Below, in pieces: positions 44,311-54,226 of a DNA stretch of 64,000 nucleotides (its first letter is position 1; the number at the start of each line of letters is the position of its first letter). The stretch comes from Bacteroidales bacterium. Lineage in GTDB: Bacteria > Bacteroidota > Bacteroidia > Bacteroidales > F082. Under the pieces are notes generated by a model that was given only the letters and a program-made list of their open reading frames with translations, had not been told where the DNA came from and ran no database searches. The stretch covers positions 31,065-95,064 of the forward strand of contig JANJXG010000023.1 in NCBI GenBank assembly GCA_024709145.1, given 5' to 3'. Position numbers and translations under genes: made by a program.

Positions 44311-45175
44311 AAATCTCTTTGTAGATCTGTTCAAAATCCCTGGCCGAAAAACCAAGATGCTTTCCGTCAGGCAAGCTGATAACTTTGTTTCTGACTCCTT
44401 TCTCATTCAAAAGTTGGTGCAACAGCATTGCCTGCTCGTGGGGAACAACACTGTCTTTTTGCCCATGAATGCTGATAACCGGCGGACTGTTTGCTCCGAG
44501 CCGGTGAATCGGTGAAAATATTTTCGATATAGAGTCCATCCTGTCAGCATGACCTACCCAGACCGAAGCATAATTTCTGATTTCTCCCTTGCCGGCAAAA
44601 TAACTGTCAATGGCAGCAATATCAGTGATGCCAAACCAATTGATGATTGACCTGATTGTGATACTGTCACCCGAATAGGCTTGATGGCTGCCCGGAATGG
44701 TATTCAATAAGCCCGTGATCAAAGCGAGGTGACCGCCGGCCGACTCTCCGGAAATATAAATCTGATGGAGGTTGATGTTGAAGTCATTTGCATGCATGCT
44801 AACCCATTTCAATGCCAGCATACAATCATCAACTGCTTGTGGTGCAGTATTTTCACCGGTTCGATAATCAAGCAAAACCACATTAAACCCTTTTTCAAGA
44901 TAGGGAATCACAAAGGGAATCACACTTTCTTTTGAGCCACCCAGCCAGCCGCCGCCATGAATGTATACGAGCGTTGGGTGCTTCATGGTATCAGATTTCC
45001 AGTAGTAAGGTTCACCAATCCATTCACCTTGGCAAAAAATATCTAGAACTTGTTCTTTTTCAACGCCATAGGAGATATTTTTGGCAAAGGAGTACCGATG
45101 CCCCCAAAATTCAGTTGATGCTGACCGGCTGCAGGCGGCTAACAACGGAAGAAGCAAGATAAGGAAGTATTTCAT
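44258..45175 (-). CDS. Esterase/lipase-type lipoprotein (alpha/beta hydrolase)
   Basis: 305 residues from the ATG at MKYFLILLLPLLAACSRS, with the lipobox LLAAC. The oxyanion motif HGGGWLGGS, the nucleophile GESAGGHLA and the late HGQKDSVVPHEQ and DGKHLGFS (acid and His region) give a complete hormone-sensitive-lipase-like hydrolase. It is membrane-anchored in the envelope, and the natural ester is unknown. It converges on the histidine kinase with a 53-base overlap. Confidence 0.86.
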   Translation of the reverse strand: MKYFLILLLPLLAACSRSASTEFWGHRYSFAKNISYGVEKEQVLDIFCQGEWIGEPYYWKSDTMKHPTLVYIHGGGWLGGSKESVIPFVIPYLEKGFNVVLLDYRTGENTAPQAVDDCMLALKWVSMHANDFNINLHQIYISGESAGGHLALITGLLNTIPGSHQAYSGDSITIRSIINWFGITDIAAIDSYFAGKGEIRNYASVWVGHADRMDSISKIFSPIHRLGANSPPVISIHGQKDSVVPHEQAMLLHQLLNEKGVRNKVISLPDGKHLGFSARDFEQIYKEIFTFLENYDPKISQATKH

Positions 45176-45190
45176 AAGCAAAAGGATGTA

Positions 45191-45225
45191 AAAAAAAACC
45201 CTTTGCTCCAATCAGAAGCAAAGGG
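45191..45225 (-). terminator. Terminator of the DHS-like gene
   Basis: On the minus strand a 9-bp stem (CCCTTTGCT/AGCAAAGGG, 45199-45207 with 45217-45225) is followed by an 8-base T run. It lies 24 bases after the DHS-like stop. Confidence 0.8.
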
Positions 45226-45248
45226 CAAATTTGCAAAAAAAGAATTAA

Positions 45249-46226
45249 TCAATAGCCTAAAACCCAGGCAAAAATGAGTGGAGCGACAATTGTAGCATCG
45301 GATTCCACTATGAATTTAGGCGTGTTTACATCGAGTTTTCCCCAGGTTATTTTTTCGTTTGGCACAGCACCTGAATAGGAACCATAACTGGTGGTTGAAT
45401 CTGAAATCTGGCAGAAATACGACCAGAAAGGCACGTCAGTCCATTCAAGATCCTGATACATCATCGGGACAACACAGATGGGAAAATCGCCAGCGATACC
45501 ACCACCTATCTGGAAGAATCCAACGCCCTTTCCACCTGAATTTTTACGATACCAGTCCGACAACCATACCATGTAATCGATGCCACTTTTCATGGTGGTG
45601 CTTTTGAGCTCACCTTTGATTACATAAGAAGCAAAGATGTTGCCCATGGTGCTGTCTTCCCAGCCAGGAACTATGATGGGCAGGTTTTTTTCGGCTGCGG
45701 CAAGCATCCAACTGTGTTTTGGATCAATTTCATAATATTGTTCCAGCACACCTGAAAGAAGCATTTTGTACATGTATTCGTGCGGGAAATAGCGCTCACC
45801 TTTGATGTCGGCATCTTTCCAAAGTTGAAAAATATGTTTTTGCAGACGCCGAAAAGCTTCTTCTTCAGGGATACAGGTGTCGGTAACACGGTTGAAACCA
45901 TGTTCGAGCAGATTCCACTCATCCTGAGGGCTGAGGTCACGGTAGTGCGGACCGCGTTTGTAATGGCTGTGGGCCACCAGGTTCATCAGATCTTCCTCTA
46001 GATTGGCACCGGTGCATGAAATAATTTGCACTTTGTCCTGTCTGATCATATCAGCAAGCGAAATACCTAACTCGGCAGTACTCATGGCACCGGCCAGTGT
46101 TATCATCATTTTACCTCCTTCGTTGAGGTGGGCTTCGTAGCCTTTGGCTGCGTCCATCAGAGCAGCGGCGTTGAAATGACGGTAATGATGTTCAATGAAT
46201 TGTGAAACAGGTCCTTTGTTGTTCAT
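45249..46226 (-). CDS. Deoxyhypusine synthase-like protein
   Basis: 325 residues matching bacterial homologues of deoxyhypusine synthase. NAD-site and core segments are LAGAMSTAELGISL, IISCTGANLEEDLM, IIVPGWEDSTMGN and MKSGIDYMVWL. The catalytic lysine region is EKITWGKL, corresponding to the W-G-K segment of the human enzyme. Bacteria lack eIF5A, so modification of that protein is not possible. Known bacterial homologues are linked to polyamine (for example homospermidine) chemistry. The substrate here is not proven. It is followed by a terminator and seems monocistronic. Confidence 0.85.
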   Translation of the reverse strand: MNNKGPVSQFIEHHYRHFNAAALMDAAKGYEAHLNEGGKMMITLAGAMSTAELGISLADMIRQDKVQIISCTGANLEEDLMNLVAHSHYKRGPHYRDLSPQDEWNLLEHGFNRVTDTCIPEEEAFRRLQKHIFQLWKDADIKGERYFPHEYMYKMLLSGVLEQYYEIDPKHSWMLAAAEKNLPIIVPGWEDSTMGNIFASYVIKGELKSTTMKSGIDYMVWLSDWYRKNSGGKGVGFFQIGGGIAGDFPICVVPMMYQDLEWTDVPFWSYFCQISDSTTSYGSYSGAVPNEKITWGKLDVNTPKFIVESDATIVAPLIFAWVLGY

Positions 46227-46293
46227 CTTGCTTATTTTTTTGCAAAAATACTGGATTTATAGGGAATTAAACCGAATTATTGCTGAAGCTTTC

Positions 46294-48213
46294 TCAACCC
46301 AGAGGAAAAATTTGTTTTTCCTGAAGGTAGTTCATGATGTGCTGCAGGTTTTCATTCAGTGCCGTGGGTTTGAAAACCAACGGAGCATGAGCCGGTATTT
46401 CGTATGGCTCGTCGACACCAGGGAGATACTGCAGAAGTCCCTGCTCAACTTTTTCGTATAATTCAGGTTTATTTTTTCGACAATAATCAAGCTCCGCATC
46501 CATATAAATCAGGTGAAACTTATCAGGACCAATGATTTGAGCTATCTGGGTTCGAATGTTTTCGCGAGGTGAAATGAAGGAACAGATAACCAGGATACCC
46601 TGGTCGTTCAGAATTTTGCAAACATGCGCCACACGACGCAATTGCTCGGCCCTATCGGCTGGTGAATGGTCCAGCTCGCGTCCAAGTCCCGATCGCACGG
46701 TGCTTCCGTCCAGCAAAACAACAGTGGCTCCCCGTTCAAACAGCTGTCTTTCGAGATTGTAGGCAAGCAGGTTTTTACCACTTCCGTGCAAACCCGTTAT
46801 CCAAAGTGTAACACCTTGCTGATGATAGCGTTGCTGAAGTTCTTCTCCACTGATCAGGCTTTTACCACCATCTATCAGCCTTTTTGTTTCAGGATCAAAA
46901 ATGCGTGATGGCAGGTCGGAGGCATTGAGCTTGTCGATGATCATGCCTGCCGCACAGGTATTGTGTGTGATCGGGTCGATTAAAACAAAAGCACCTGTAC
47001 TGTGGTTTTTGTGGTAGGGATCGAAAAAGAGGGCTTTATTGGTTGTGATAACGACTCTTCCGATTTCGTTGAGCGACAATGCCTCGCATGAACTATTTTC
47101 AAGTGTATTAACGTCAACGCGGTAGCTGATACGATCGATTCTTGCCCGGGTAGTGTGAGTGGTTTGTTTGATAAAAAACTGAGTAAATGGGTCCATTTTA
47201 GTTTCATCCATCCACACGAGCATGGCTTCAAACTGTCTTTCCATCCTGGGTTGATTGTCGGGTCTAACAAGCATATCGCCCCTTGAAATGTCAATTTCGT
47301 CTTCAAGTGTAATGGTAACACCCTGCGGCGGGAAGGCATAGTCACACAGGCCGTCGCTCCCGATGACAGAACTTACCTTACTTGTTTTTCTTGATGGCAG
47401 CACCATCACTTCATCACCTTTGCGGATGATTCCTGAAGCAACTTTTCCCGAAAAACCCCTGAAATTTAGGGTTGGTCTTAACACGTGCTGCACAGGAAAA
47501 CGCAGGTCTTCAAAATTACGATCAGAACCAACGTGCACGTCTTCAAGATATTGAAGGAGGTTTTTTCCATGATACCATTTCATATATGCTGAATCATCAA
47601 CAACATTGTCGCCGTTAAGTGCCGAAAGTGGTATGAAATAGATGTCGGGAATACTCAGGCGGGTAACAAAATTCTTATAGTCTTCACAGATGCTGTTAAA
47701 CACTGTTTCACTGTAGTCGACCAGATCCATTTTATTAACAGCCAATACAATATGTTTAATACCAAGCAAGGAAACCAGGAAGGTGTGTCTGCGGGTTTGC
47801 GTAATGACGCCTTTGCGGGCATCGATCAGAATAATGGCCAGATTGGCTGTGCTGGCCCCGGTAACCATATTGCGTGTATATTGCTCGTGTCCCGGGGTGT
47901 CGGCAATGATAAATTTACGTTTACTGGTTGAAAAATATCGGTAAGCCACATCGATTGTGATGCCTTGCTCACGTTCGGCTTTCAACCCGTCGAGCAGGAG
48001 GGCATAATCAATTTTTTCGCCAGCGTGTCCAATTCGCTTACTGTCGCGTTCGAGTGCCGAAAGCTGGTCTTCATAGATTTTTTTGCTATCAAACAACAGC
48101 CTGCCGATCAGGGTCGATTTGCCATCGTCTACCGATCCGGCTGTGAGTAAGCGAAGCAGGTCTTTTTTCTGGTCTTGATCCAGAAAGGCTTGAATATCAT
48201 TATTTTGTATCAT
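46294..48213 (-). CDS. cysNC: Bifunctional sulfate adenylyltransferase large subunit / adenylylsulfate kinase (CysNC)
   Basis: 639 residues. The N-terminal GTPase part has G1 [13 protein letters not shown]3 DTPGHEQYT and G4 NKMD, then the beta-barrel domains of CysN. From about residue 450 a complete APS-kinase fold follows: [32 protein letters not shown] and FISPRENIR with the phosphorylated-Ser position. The P-loop ends G-S-G-K-N instead of the usual G-K-[ST], which removes the Mg-binding hydroxyl. With CysD it makes APS and then PAPS. It lies 48 bases after cysD. Confidence 0.9.
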   Translation of the reverse strand: MIQNNDIQAFLDQDQKKDLLRLLTAGSVDDGKSTLIGRLLFDSKKIYEDQLSALERDSKRIGHAGEKIDYALLLDGLKAEREQGITIDVAYRYFSTSKRKFIIADTPGHEQYTRNMVTGASTANLAIILIDARKGVITQTRRHTFLVSLLGIKHIVLAVNKMDLVDYSETVFNSICEDYKNFVTRLSIPDIYFIPLSALNGDNVVDDSAYMKWYHGKNLLQYLEDVHVGSDRNFEDLRFPVQHVLRPTLNFRGFSGKVASGIIRKGDEVMVLPSRKTSKVSSVIGSDGLCDYAFPPQGVTITLEDEIDISRGDMLVRPDNQPRMERQFEAMLVWMDETKMDPFTQFFIKQTTHTTRARIDRISYRVDVNTLENSSCEALSLNEIGRVVITTNKALFFDPYHKNHSTGAFVLIDPITHNTCAAGMIIDKLNASDLPSRIFDPETKRLIDGGKSLISGEELQQRYHQQGVTLWITGLHGSGKNLLAYNLERQLFERGATVVLLDGSTVRSGLGRELDHSPADRAEQLRRVAHVCKILNDQGILVICSFISPRENIRTQIAQIIGPDKFHLIYMDAELDYCRKNKPELYEKVEQGLLQYLPGVDEPYEIPAHAPLVFKPTALNENLQHIMNYLQEKQIFPLG

Positions 48214-48261
48214 AACACATGCTCTTTATTGCTTCGACAGGAAATGCTGTCGGACTTCGTT

Positions 48262-49170
48262 TTAGAAATACCCTTCTCGTTTTTTCTGTTCCATGCTGCC
48301 TTCCTGATCAAAATCGATGACACGCGTTGTGCGTTCGCTTTTGGTAACAGTCATCATTTCTTCAACAATTTTTTCTATCGTATCGGCTTCTGAATCAATT
48401 GCGCCTGTCAAGGGATAACACCCAAGGGTTCGGAAGCGTACCCTGCGCATGCTGGCTTTTGCAGCCATGGCGGCAGGCATCCGTTCATCGTCAACCATAA
48501 TCAGGTTACCTTCAACTTCTACGATGGGTCTTTCTTTGGCAAAGTATAGCGGAACAATTGGAATATTTTCGAGGCGGATGTATTGCCAGATATCGAGTTC
48601 GGTCCAATTGCTTAGCGGAAACACCCTGATGGATTCACCTTTATGAACTCGGGCGTTGTAAATATCCCACAACTCAGGGCGCTGATTTTTCGGATCCCAC
48701 TGATGAAAACGGTCTCTGAAACTGAAGATGCGTTCTTTGGCCCGTGATTTTTCTTCATCTCTGCGCGCACCTCCAAAAGCAGCATCAAAGCGGTGTTTGT
48801 CGAGAGCCTTCAGCAAGGCTTGTGTTTTCATCACGTCAGTGTGCACCTTGCTTCCATGGGTGTATGGGCCAATGCCACTTTCAAATCCTTCTTTGTTGTA
48901 TTCCACGATCAGATCCCAACCATTTTCAGCGGCATAACGGTCACGAAATTCAACCATTTCACGAAATTTCCATTTGCTGTCGATGTGCATCAGCGGAAAA
49001 GGAACCTTACCGGGATAAAAGGCTTTCTCGGCCAACCTGACCATAACCGACGAATCTTTTCCGATTGAGTAAAGCATCACCGGCTTTTCAAACGAAGCAG
49101 CCACCTCACGGATGATGTGAATGGCTTCAGCTTCGAGTTCTCTTAAATTATTGATAGTTAATGTGTTCAT
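48262..49170 (-). CDS. cysD: Sulfate adenylyltransferase small subunit
   Basis: 302 residues. The PP-motif region [37 protein letters not shown] and [26 protein letters not shown] are the CysD signature. It adenylates sulfate to APS with CysN. It lies downstream of cysQ by 71 bases on the same strand. Confidence 0.96.
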   Translation of the reverse strand: MNTLTINNLRELEAEAIHIIREVAASFEKPVMLYSIGKDSSVMVRLAEKAFYPGKVPFPLMHIDSKWKFREMVEFRDRYAAENGWDLIVEYNKEGFESGIGPYTHGSKVHTDVMKTQALLKALDKHRFDAAFGGARRDEEKSRAKERIFSFRDRFHQWDPKNQRPELWDIYNARVHKGESIRVFPLSNWTELDIWQYIRLENIPIVPLYFAKERPIVEVEGNLIMVDDERMPAAMAAKASMRRVRFRTLGCYPLTGAIDSEADTIEKIVEEMMTVTKSERTTRVIDFDQEGSMEQKKREGYF

Positions 49171-49241
49171 AACATCATTCGAAAAGTTTGCCTTGCTGAT
49201 GTTTCAGCCTGAAGGGGTTGATAGTATTCTATTAAAGTTTG

Positions 49242-50069
49242 TCAATCTAGGCTGATTTCAGGAGCAGGGTATGCCACAAACGAAGGATTCTGCAAATCAT
49301 GGCTGTTGTATAGCAGCTCAATTTCCTGATTTTCAATTTGAACAACTTTTCCTCCTGCAGCCTTGACAATGGCATGACCAGCTGCTGTATCCCATTCGGA
49401 GGTAAGCCCAAAACGAGGGTATACATCGGCATGTCCTTCAGCAATCATACACATTTTAAGCGAACTACCTCTTGAAACAATACGAATGCTGTCATGCTCG
49501 CGCTTGGTTTTGTTGATAAATTCTGTTGTTTCTGGATTGAGATGCGACCTGCTTGCAACGATGGTGTAGTCGCGGGTGATGCGTTGCAAAGGCAGTCTCA
49601 TTCCACTGCGTTTGAAATGAGCCAGATCGCTGTTGCTCAACACAATTCCTTTGGCATGAGGCAACTTCCAGGCACCTGTTTCATCACTAAAATAGAGCGT
49701 GTCAGTAACAGGCGCATAAATAACTCCGGCAATCGGCTTCTTGTGGTCAATCAGTGCAATATTAACACTGAATTCTCCATTGCGGTTTACAAATTCTTTG
49801 GTTCCATCGAGTGGGTCTACAAGCCAGAATCTGGTCCAACTTTCACGGATATGAAAAGGGATGAGCCTGCCTTCCTCGCTGATGACAGGTAAAGATGTCG
49901 TATTTAAAACGTTGGTAATAATATCATTAGCCCGTGTATCAGCCTGGGTTAGCGGACTGTTGTCGCTTTTTGTGTCCACTTGAAAATCGGTTGCATAAAC
50001 TTCCATAATGGCATCGCCGGCGTCGATTGCAGCCCGGATTACTTTTGCCAGTTGGGTTGAAATGGTCAT
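49242..50069 (-). CDS. cysQ: 3'(2'),5'-bisphosphate nucleotidase CysQ
   Basis: 275 residues of the inositol-phosphatase family. Metal sites are VISEEG (Glu) and VDPLDGTKEFVNRNGEFSVN (D-P-x-D-G-T), and the C-terminal WDTAAGHAIVKAAGG completes the signature. It removes the 3' phosphate from PAP, the by-product of PAPS use, and its presence beside cysDN suggests that PAPS is consumed by sulfotransferases or reduction. Its start overlaps the Gfo/Idh gene stop by 4 bases. Confidence 0.93.
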   Translation of the reverse strand: MTISTQLAKVIRAAIDAGDAIMEVYATDFQVDTKSDNSPLTQADTRANDIITNVLNTTSLPVISEEGRLIPFHIRESWTRFWLVDPLDGTKEFVNRNGEFSVNIALIDHKKPIAGVIYAPVTDTLYFSDETGAWKLPHAKGIVLSNSDLAHFKRSGMRLPLQRITRDYTIVASRSHLNPETTEFINKTKREHDSIRIVSRGSSLKMCMIAEGHADVYPRFGLTSEWDTAAGHAIVKAAGGKVVQIENQEIELLYNSHDLQNPSFVAYPAPEISLD

Positions 50070-51001
50070 AATGGATATGTTTTGGTTGATGAAGTTTGTT
50101 TACGAATTTCCTGAACGATTTCGATCGATTGACGTGCGTCTTCCAAACCGAAACCTTTTCCGTTGAGAATATGCTGATAGCTGATGGTGTGCAGGTCGGT
50201 GAATCCATCGCTGAACTCAATTTCGCGGCCATCAACACTTAGGGTTCGGTAGGTGCGTTTGTTCTGTTGTTTCACTTCGTTGGGGAGTGTTTCAGGATTG
50301 ATGGATAAAAACCAGCTGACATCGGCCTTCTCAAGTATAAGCTTGCCGGCGGCCCGGTCAGCTTCATACTGCATGACTGTGTTGGTTTGCGGTGCACCAA
50401 AAATCCAGGTCAACATATCAAAAAAATGAATGCCGATGTTGGTTGCAATACCTCCCGACTTTTCCAGATTGCCTTTCCATGAGCGGAAATACCAATTTCC
50501 CCTCGATGTAATATACTCAAGATGAATGTTATAGCGTTTATTTTTATTTGGATTTCCATCAATTTCAGCTTTTAAATCCACGATAGAGGGGTGATGACGA
50601 AGTTGCAAAATGGTATAGATGCGTTTGCCTGATTCTTTCTCAATATCAGAAAGTGCATCGAGGTTCCACGGGTTGAGCACCAGTGGTTTTTCGCAAATGG
50701 CATGAGCCTGATTACGCAAAGCCATGCGAATGTGGGCGTCGTGCAGGTAGTTGGGCGAACAGATGCTAACAAAATCAACTTTCTGAGTTTCTTTTCTGCG
50801 CAATTTGTCCAGATGACGGTCAAAGCGCTCAGGTTCGGTAAAAAAATGCGCCTCAGGAAAAAAACTGTCAATGATACCCACACTGTCAAAAGGGTCAAGA
50901 GCAGCAACCAAACGGTGACCCGTTTCCCTGATGGCCTTCATGTGTCGGGGTGCTATGAAACCTGCTGCACCAATCAGTGCAAAATTGAATAACTGACTCA
51001 T
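50066..51001 (-). CDS. Gfo/Idh/MocA oxidoreductase, WlbA/WbpB-like
   Basis: 311 residues. The Rossmann start ALIGAAGFIAPRHMKAIRETG and the block CSPNYLHDAHIRMAL ... CEKPLVLNPWNLDAL match the WlbA/WbpB dehydrogenases that oxidise C3 of UDP-N-acetylglucosaminuronate in nucleotide-sugar synthesis for O-antigens. The K-P pair in CEKPLV is the catalytic lysine segment. It is the first gene of the sulfate-activation operon, coupled to cysQ, which hints at a sulfated glycan product. That link is inference. Confidence 0.82.
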   Translation of the reverse strand: MSQLFNFALIGAAGFIAPRHMKAIRETGHRLVAALDPFDSVGIIDSFFPEAHFFTEPERFDRHLDKLRRKETQKVDFVSICSPNYLHDAHIRMALRNQAHAICEKPLVLNPWNLDALSDIEKESGKRIYTILQLRHHPSIVDLKAEIDGNPNKNKRYNIHLEYITSRGNWYFRSWKGNLEKSGGIATNIGIHFFDMLTWIFGAPQTNTVMQYEADRAAGKLILEKADVSWFLSINPETLPNEVKQQNKRTYRTLSVDGREIEFSDGFTDLHTISYQHILNGKGFGLEDARQSIEIVQEIRKQTSSTKTYPL

Positions 51002-51150
51002 CGGTAATTCTTTTAATTCTTAGAAGCTGCTTTTTGATTCCTTTTTTCCTTTATCAGCAGTCAAAATGGGACAGCTGTTTCAGCCCTATCTGTCTGCAAA
51101 GCTACAAAAAGGGTCTGAATCTGACAGAATCATTTCAATTCACTTGATAA

Positions 51151-51594
51151 TCAAGTAGTGGTGTTTTTTGTTAATCGGTTGAGGTAGGTTGAATAATCTT
51201 TTTTTGCAGGCTGATAATCTTCATCTGTAAACAGTGGTGAGGTGATTAAAAAGTCTGCACTCGACCTGTTACATGCTGTCGGAATGTTGTACAAGACTGT
51301 CATGCGCAGCAGGGCCTTAACATCAACATCGTGAGGCTGGCTTGCCATTGGATCCCAAAAGAAAATCATGAAGTCGATCTTTTCTTCGGCAATGAGTGCC
51401 CCCAGTTGCTGGTCGCCTCCCAAAGGTCCTGATTTGAGCCTATGAACATCATCAAGCACATCAGCCAAAAGGCTTCCTGTTGTTCCGGTGGCAAAAAAAT
51501 GATTGCCCGAAAGCTTTTCACGGTTATGCCTGACCCATTCAACCAGGTCGTTCTTGCGGTTGTCGTGTGCAACCAGGGCGATGTTTTTTTTCAT
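51151..51594 (-). CDS. mgsA: Methylglyoxal synthase
   Basis: 147 residues from the ATG at MKKNIALVAHDNRKNDLVEW. The family segments FFATGTTGSLL, LKSGPLGGDQQLGALI (phosphate and catalytic Asp site), IFFWDPMASQPHDVDVKALLR (Asp/His) and YNIPTACNRSSADFL are all present. It converts dihydroxyacetone phosphate to methylglyoxal, bypassing lower glycolysis when phosphate is short. It has its own transcript, with no close upstream gene on this strand. Confidence 0.94.
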   Translation of the reverse strand: MKKNIALVAHDNRKNDLVEWVRHNREKLSGNHFFATGTTGSLLADVLDDVHRLKSGPLGGDQQLGALIAEEKIDFMIFFWDPMASQPHDVDVKALLRMTVLYNIPTACNRSSADFLITSPLFTDEDYQPAKKDYSTYLNRLTKNTTT

Positions 51595-51741
51595 GCTGTT
51601 GTAATCGTGGTACAAAGATGCACACAAAATACCTTTCGTGTGGCGAAATTCGCGGAATTGAAGGACGGGTGTATTTCAGATAGTTTGCCAGGCGTTACGG
51701 ATACCTCTTGAACTATAATTATTTACCAGAGAAGTTTCGTT

Positions 51742-52167
51742 TCAGGAGATTAAATATTTTTCCAGCTGAACGCGTGCTTCATCTGAAAGTTTCAGGCTTT
51801 TTTTTGTTGTATTGTCGAGCTGAACCACAACCGTTTCTGCTTCGGCGACACAGTTTCCATGCTGATAAATTTTTTGAAAAAGACTGATCGAACTGTTTCC
51901 GATTTTCAAAATACAGGTTCCGGTTTCAACGATACCTGGCCAATTGATTTCATCCCTGAAATTGAGTTTAAGTGAAGCAATAACAAAACTTGCGTTGTTA
52001 CTCAGTATTTTATTTTCACCGTTATACAATATCTCAACACGACCGGTTTCTAAAAAAGTGGAAAAAGCAGCGTTGTTAACATGTCCTTGTCTGTCGGTAT
52101 CGGCATACCTCAGTTTATCGAAAGATTTCAGTAGAAAATCTTCGAGCTTAATCGTTTGAAGGTCCAT
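51742..52167 (-). CDS. Acyl-CoA thioesterase, 4-hydroxybenzoyl-CoA type hotdog
   Basis: 141 residues from the ATG at MDLQTIKLEDF; an ATG 8 codons upstream also exists. The catalytic region YADTDRQGHVNNAAFSTFLETGR is the YbgC/4HBT hotdog signature with the nucleophilic Asp. It hydrolyses acyl-CoA thioesters; the chain preference is unknown. It is not part of the T9SS gene that follows 39 bases away on the same strand. Confidence 0.86.
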   Translation of the reverse strand: MDLQTIKLEDFLLKSFDKLRYADTDRQGHVNNAAFSTFLETGRVEILYNGENKILSNNASFVIASLKLNFRDEINWPGIVETGTCILKIGNSSISLFQKIYQHGNCVAEAETVVVQLDNTTKKSLKLSDEARVQLEKYLIS

Positions 52168-52206
52168 TCTACCAGTGGTTTGAATTTGCAAATTACGGCA
52201 ACCTTA

Positions 52207-53004
52207 TTATTGCAGAATGATTTTATTACTTTCCGACCTGTAAGTGCCGGCTTCAATATGATAGATGTATGTACCCCTTGGAAAGGAGGCAACGGGAATC
52301 GTCAAGACACCTGAAGCATTTTCTATTGGCCACGAGGCCAGTCTTTTACCTTGGATATCAAAAATTACGAGCTGCCCCCTTGAGTGTCCGGCAGGCAATA
52401 GGTATGGAATATTTGCTTGTTCACGAGCTGGGTTTGGCATGGGAGGCGCCATTGCTTCCATGCCTTTTTCTGTTGTTGATACGAGACTTCCCGGAAGGTT
52501 ATAGACTGAAGTAATGATGGTGGAGGGAAAAACAGCATAATTGTAACTGTAGGCTACAAGTTTGGTGCTGCCATCGTCGAGTGTATGCAAATACAAATAC
52601 TGACACCCGGGGATTGAAAGGAGTACAGTCCCGTTTTCCTTTACAATTTTAGCGTTGTAGCTGTAATACTGTCCGGTTTCGTTGTAGGAATAGTAAACAT
52701 AAGCCAAACACAGGCTGTTATCGGTCGAAAATAAATTTTCCGAAAGGTATTTGATGTCATAGAGATAGTTGTTGGCAGGAACTGAGAGATTAATTGTTTT
52801 CCACAAACTGTGGTTGGTATTGTATATCCTGCACTGGCTGTTACCCACATCCATGAGGTAAAACTTATTGCCAGAAAGTGGCAACGACGCATAAGTGCCC
52901 GAATGTGAGTAAGTTGTTTCAAGAACGATTTGACCATGAATCACGACCGGGCCAAGGAAAAGGAAAGACAGCAACAGATGTGTCAGCATTTTTTTTACGT
53001 ACAT
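52207..53004 (-). CDS. T9SS cargo protein of unknown function
   Basis: 265 residues. The signal peptide is HLLLSFLFLGPVVIHG and the type A sorting domain covers the last 70 residues (PMPNPAREQANIPYLL ... GTYIYHIEAGTYRSESNKI). The 170-residue middle is rich in Tyr, Ser and Asn (TYSHSGTYASLPLSGNKFYL, YSYNYAVF) and looks like beta-propeller blades or strands. No enzyme motif is seen. A second ATG five codons in could be the start. Confidence 0.8.
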   Translation of the reverse strand: MYVKKMLTHLLLSFLFLGPVVIHGQIVLETTYSHSGTYASLPLSGNKFYLMDVGNSQCRIYNTNHSLWKTINLSVPANNYLYDIKYLSENLFSTDNSLCLAYVYYSYNETGQYYSYNAKIVKENGTVLLSIPGCQYLYLHTLDDGSTKLVAYSYNYAVFPSTIITSVYNLPGSLVSTTEKGMEAMAPPMPNPAREQANIPYLLPAGHSRGQLVIFDIQGKRLASWPIENASGVLTIPVASFPRGTYIYHIEAGTYRSESNKIILQ

Positions 53005-53139
53005 GTGTTTTGGTTTTTATGTGGCAGCAAATGTAACCATTCCTTCAACTGTGACGACGTATACTTTTTCCGGATAGATTTACAAGATTTTAAGAAAACG
53101 ACCTTGTCGGAAAGATTTACGCTAAGTTTGTAAATCAAT

Positions 53140-54207
53140 ATGCTGAAAATGATTCTTATGCCCAAAACAGATGTTTCGACAACAACGATTCCCCAACGCG
53201 CCTTTTTACCCGATTTGCTCCGGGGCGTTGCAGTGGTGCTGATGGTGCAGGTTCACCTGACAGAGTTGTTTGCCAATGAAAGCTGGTTTAATTCCCTCGG
53301 AGGTCAGCTGAGTCTTTTTTTTGGCGGTGCGCCTGCGGCTCCTTTGTTTATGGTATTCATGGGTTTTTTTGCTGGCAAGCAGAAAAAAACCTGTAAAAAG
53401 CTTTTTTTCAGGGGAGTAAAATTTCTTGCTTACGGTTTGCTTCTTAACATTGGCTTGAATTTTCACCTGTTTTACAAAATTTTCACTCACGGTTACCAGG
53501 TCGATCCCTTACCTTACCTCTTTGGTGTTGATATTTTTTTTCTGGCAGGTATCAGTATGATGATCATTGCTTTGTTTAAAAAAGTATTCCAAAAATCGAT
53601 CTTGCTTTGGAGCTTATTATTTCTGGTTTTGGCGTTTGTGAACCCTTTTCTGTCGGCATCGGCTGTCTTGCCTGACTCAATGAAATATATTCAGTCATTT
53701 TTTTATGGTAATTTCCTCTGGTCCTACTTTCCGCTTTTTCCCTGGGGTGCATACCCTGTTGCTGGTGTAATTGGGTCACTTATTGCTGAAAGATGGAGTG
53801 AAAAATGGTGGAACGAACGAAATCAAGTGCTGTTGTTTATGATGCTTTTCATCGTTTTACTGATTAGTTTTCCATTTGGATTTAGCCGAACGATTGATTT
53901 GCAGTCTTATTATCATCACAACGGACTGTTTGTTTTTTGGAATCTTGCTTTCGTAACCTGCTGGGTATTGTTCTTTGGATTTTTATCGTCACCTGAATCA
54001 GCAACCTCTTTGACAAAATGGTTAGTTTTTGCAGGCAGAAATGTAACAGCCTTTTATGTGTTTCAGTGGCTTTGGATTGGCAACCTGGCAACACTGGTTT
54101 ATAAATCACAATTTCCACTGCCTTTGTTGATTTGGTTTGTTTGTTTGATTTTAGCTACACATCTATGTGTAAAATTGCAGCTTAGCATTTCGGCTAAACT
54201 GCATTAA
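53140..54207 (+). CDS. Integral membrane acyltransferase (HGSNAT/DUF1624-like)
   Basis: 355 residues with about ten membrane helices. The N-terminal motif FLPDLLRGVAVVLMVQVHLTELFANESW has the D-x-x-R-G...H pattern of heparan-alpha-glucosaminide N-acetyltransferase-like and related acyltransferases, with His as the probable acyl-accepting residue. It should transfer an acyl group from cytosolic CoA to a periplasmic sugar. A TAAGTTTG box (53123-53130) is 9 bases before the ATG. ATGs 3 and 6 codons in are alternative starts. Confidence 0.78.
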   Translation: MLKMILMPKTDVSTTTIPQRAFLPDLLRGVAVVLMVQVHLTELFANESWFNSLGGQLSLFFGGAPAAPLFMVFMGFFAGKQKKTCKKLFFRGVKFLAYGLLLNIGLNFHLFYKIFTHGYQVDPLPYLFGVDIFFLAGISMMIIALFKKVFQKSILLWSLLFLVLAFVNPFLSASAVLPDSMKYIQSFFYGNFLWSYFPLFPWGAYPVAGVIGSLIAERWSEKWWNERNQVLLFMMLFIVLLISFPFGFSRTIDLQSYYHHNGLFVFWNLAFVTCWVLFFGFLSSPESATSLTKWLVFAGRNVTAFYVFQWLWIGNLATLVYKSQFPLPLLIWFVCLILATHLCVKLQLSISAKLH

Positions 54208-54226
54208 GTAATTGGTTAATAATAAA

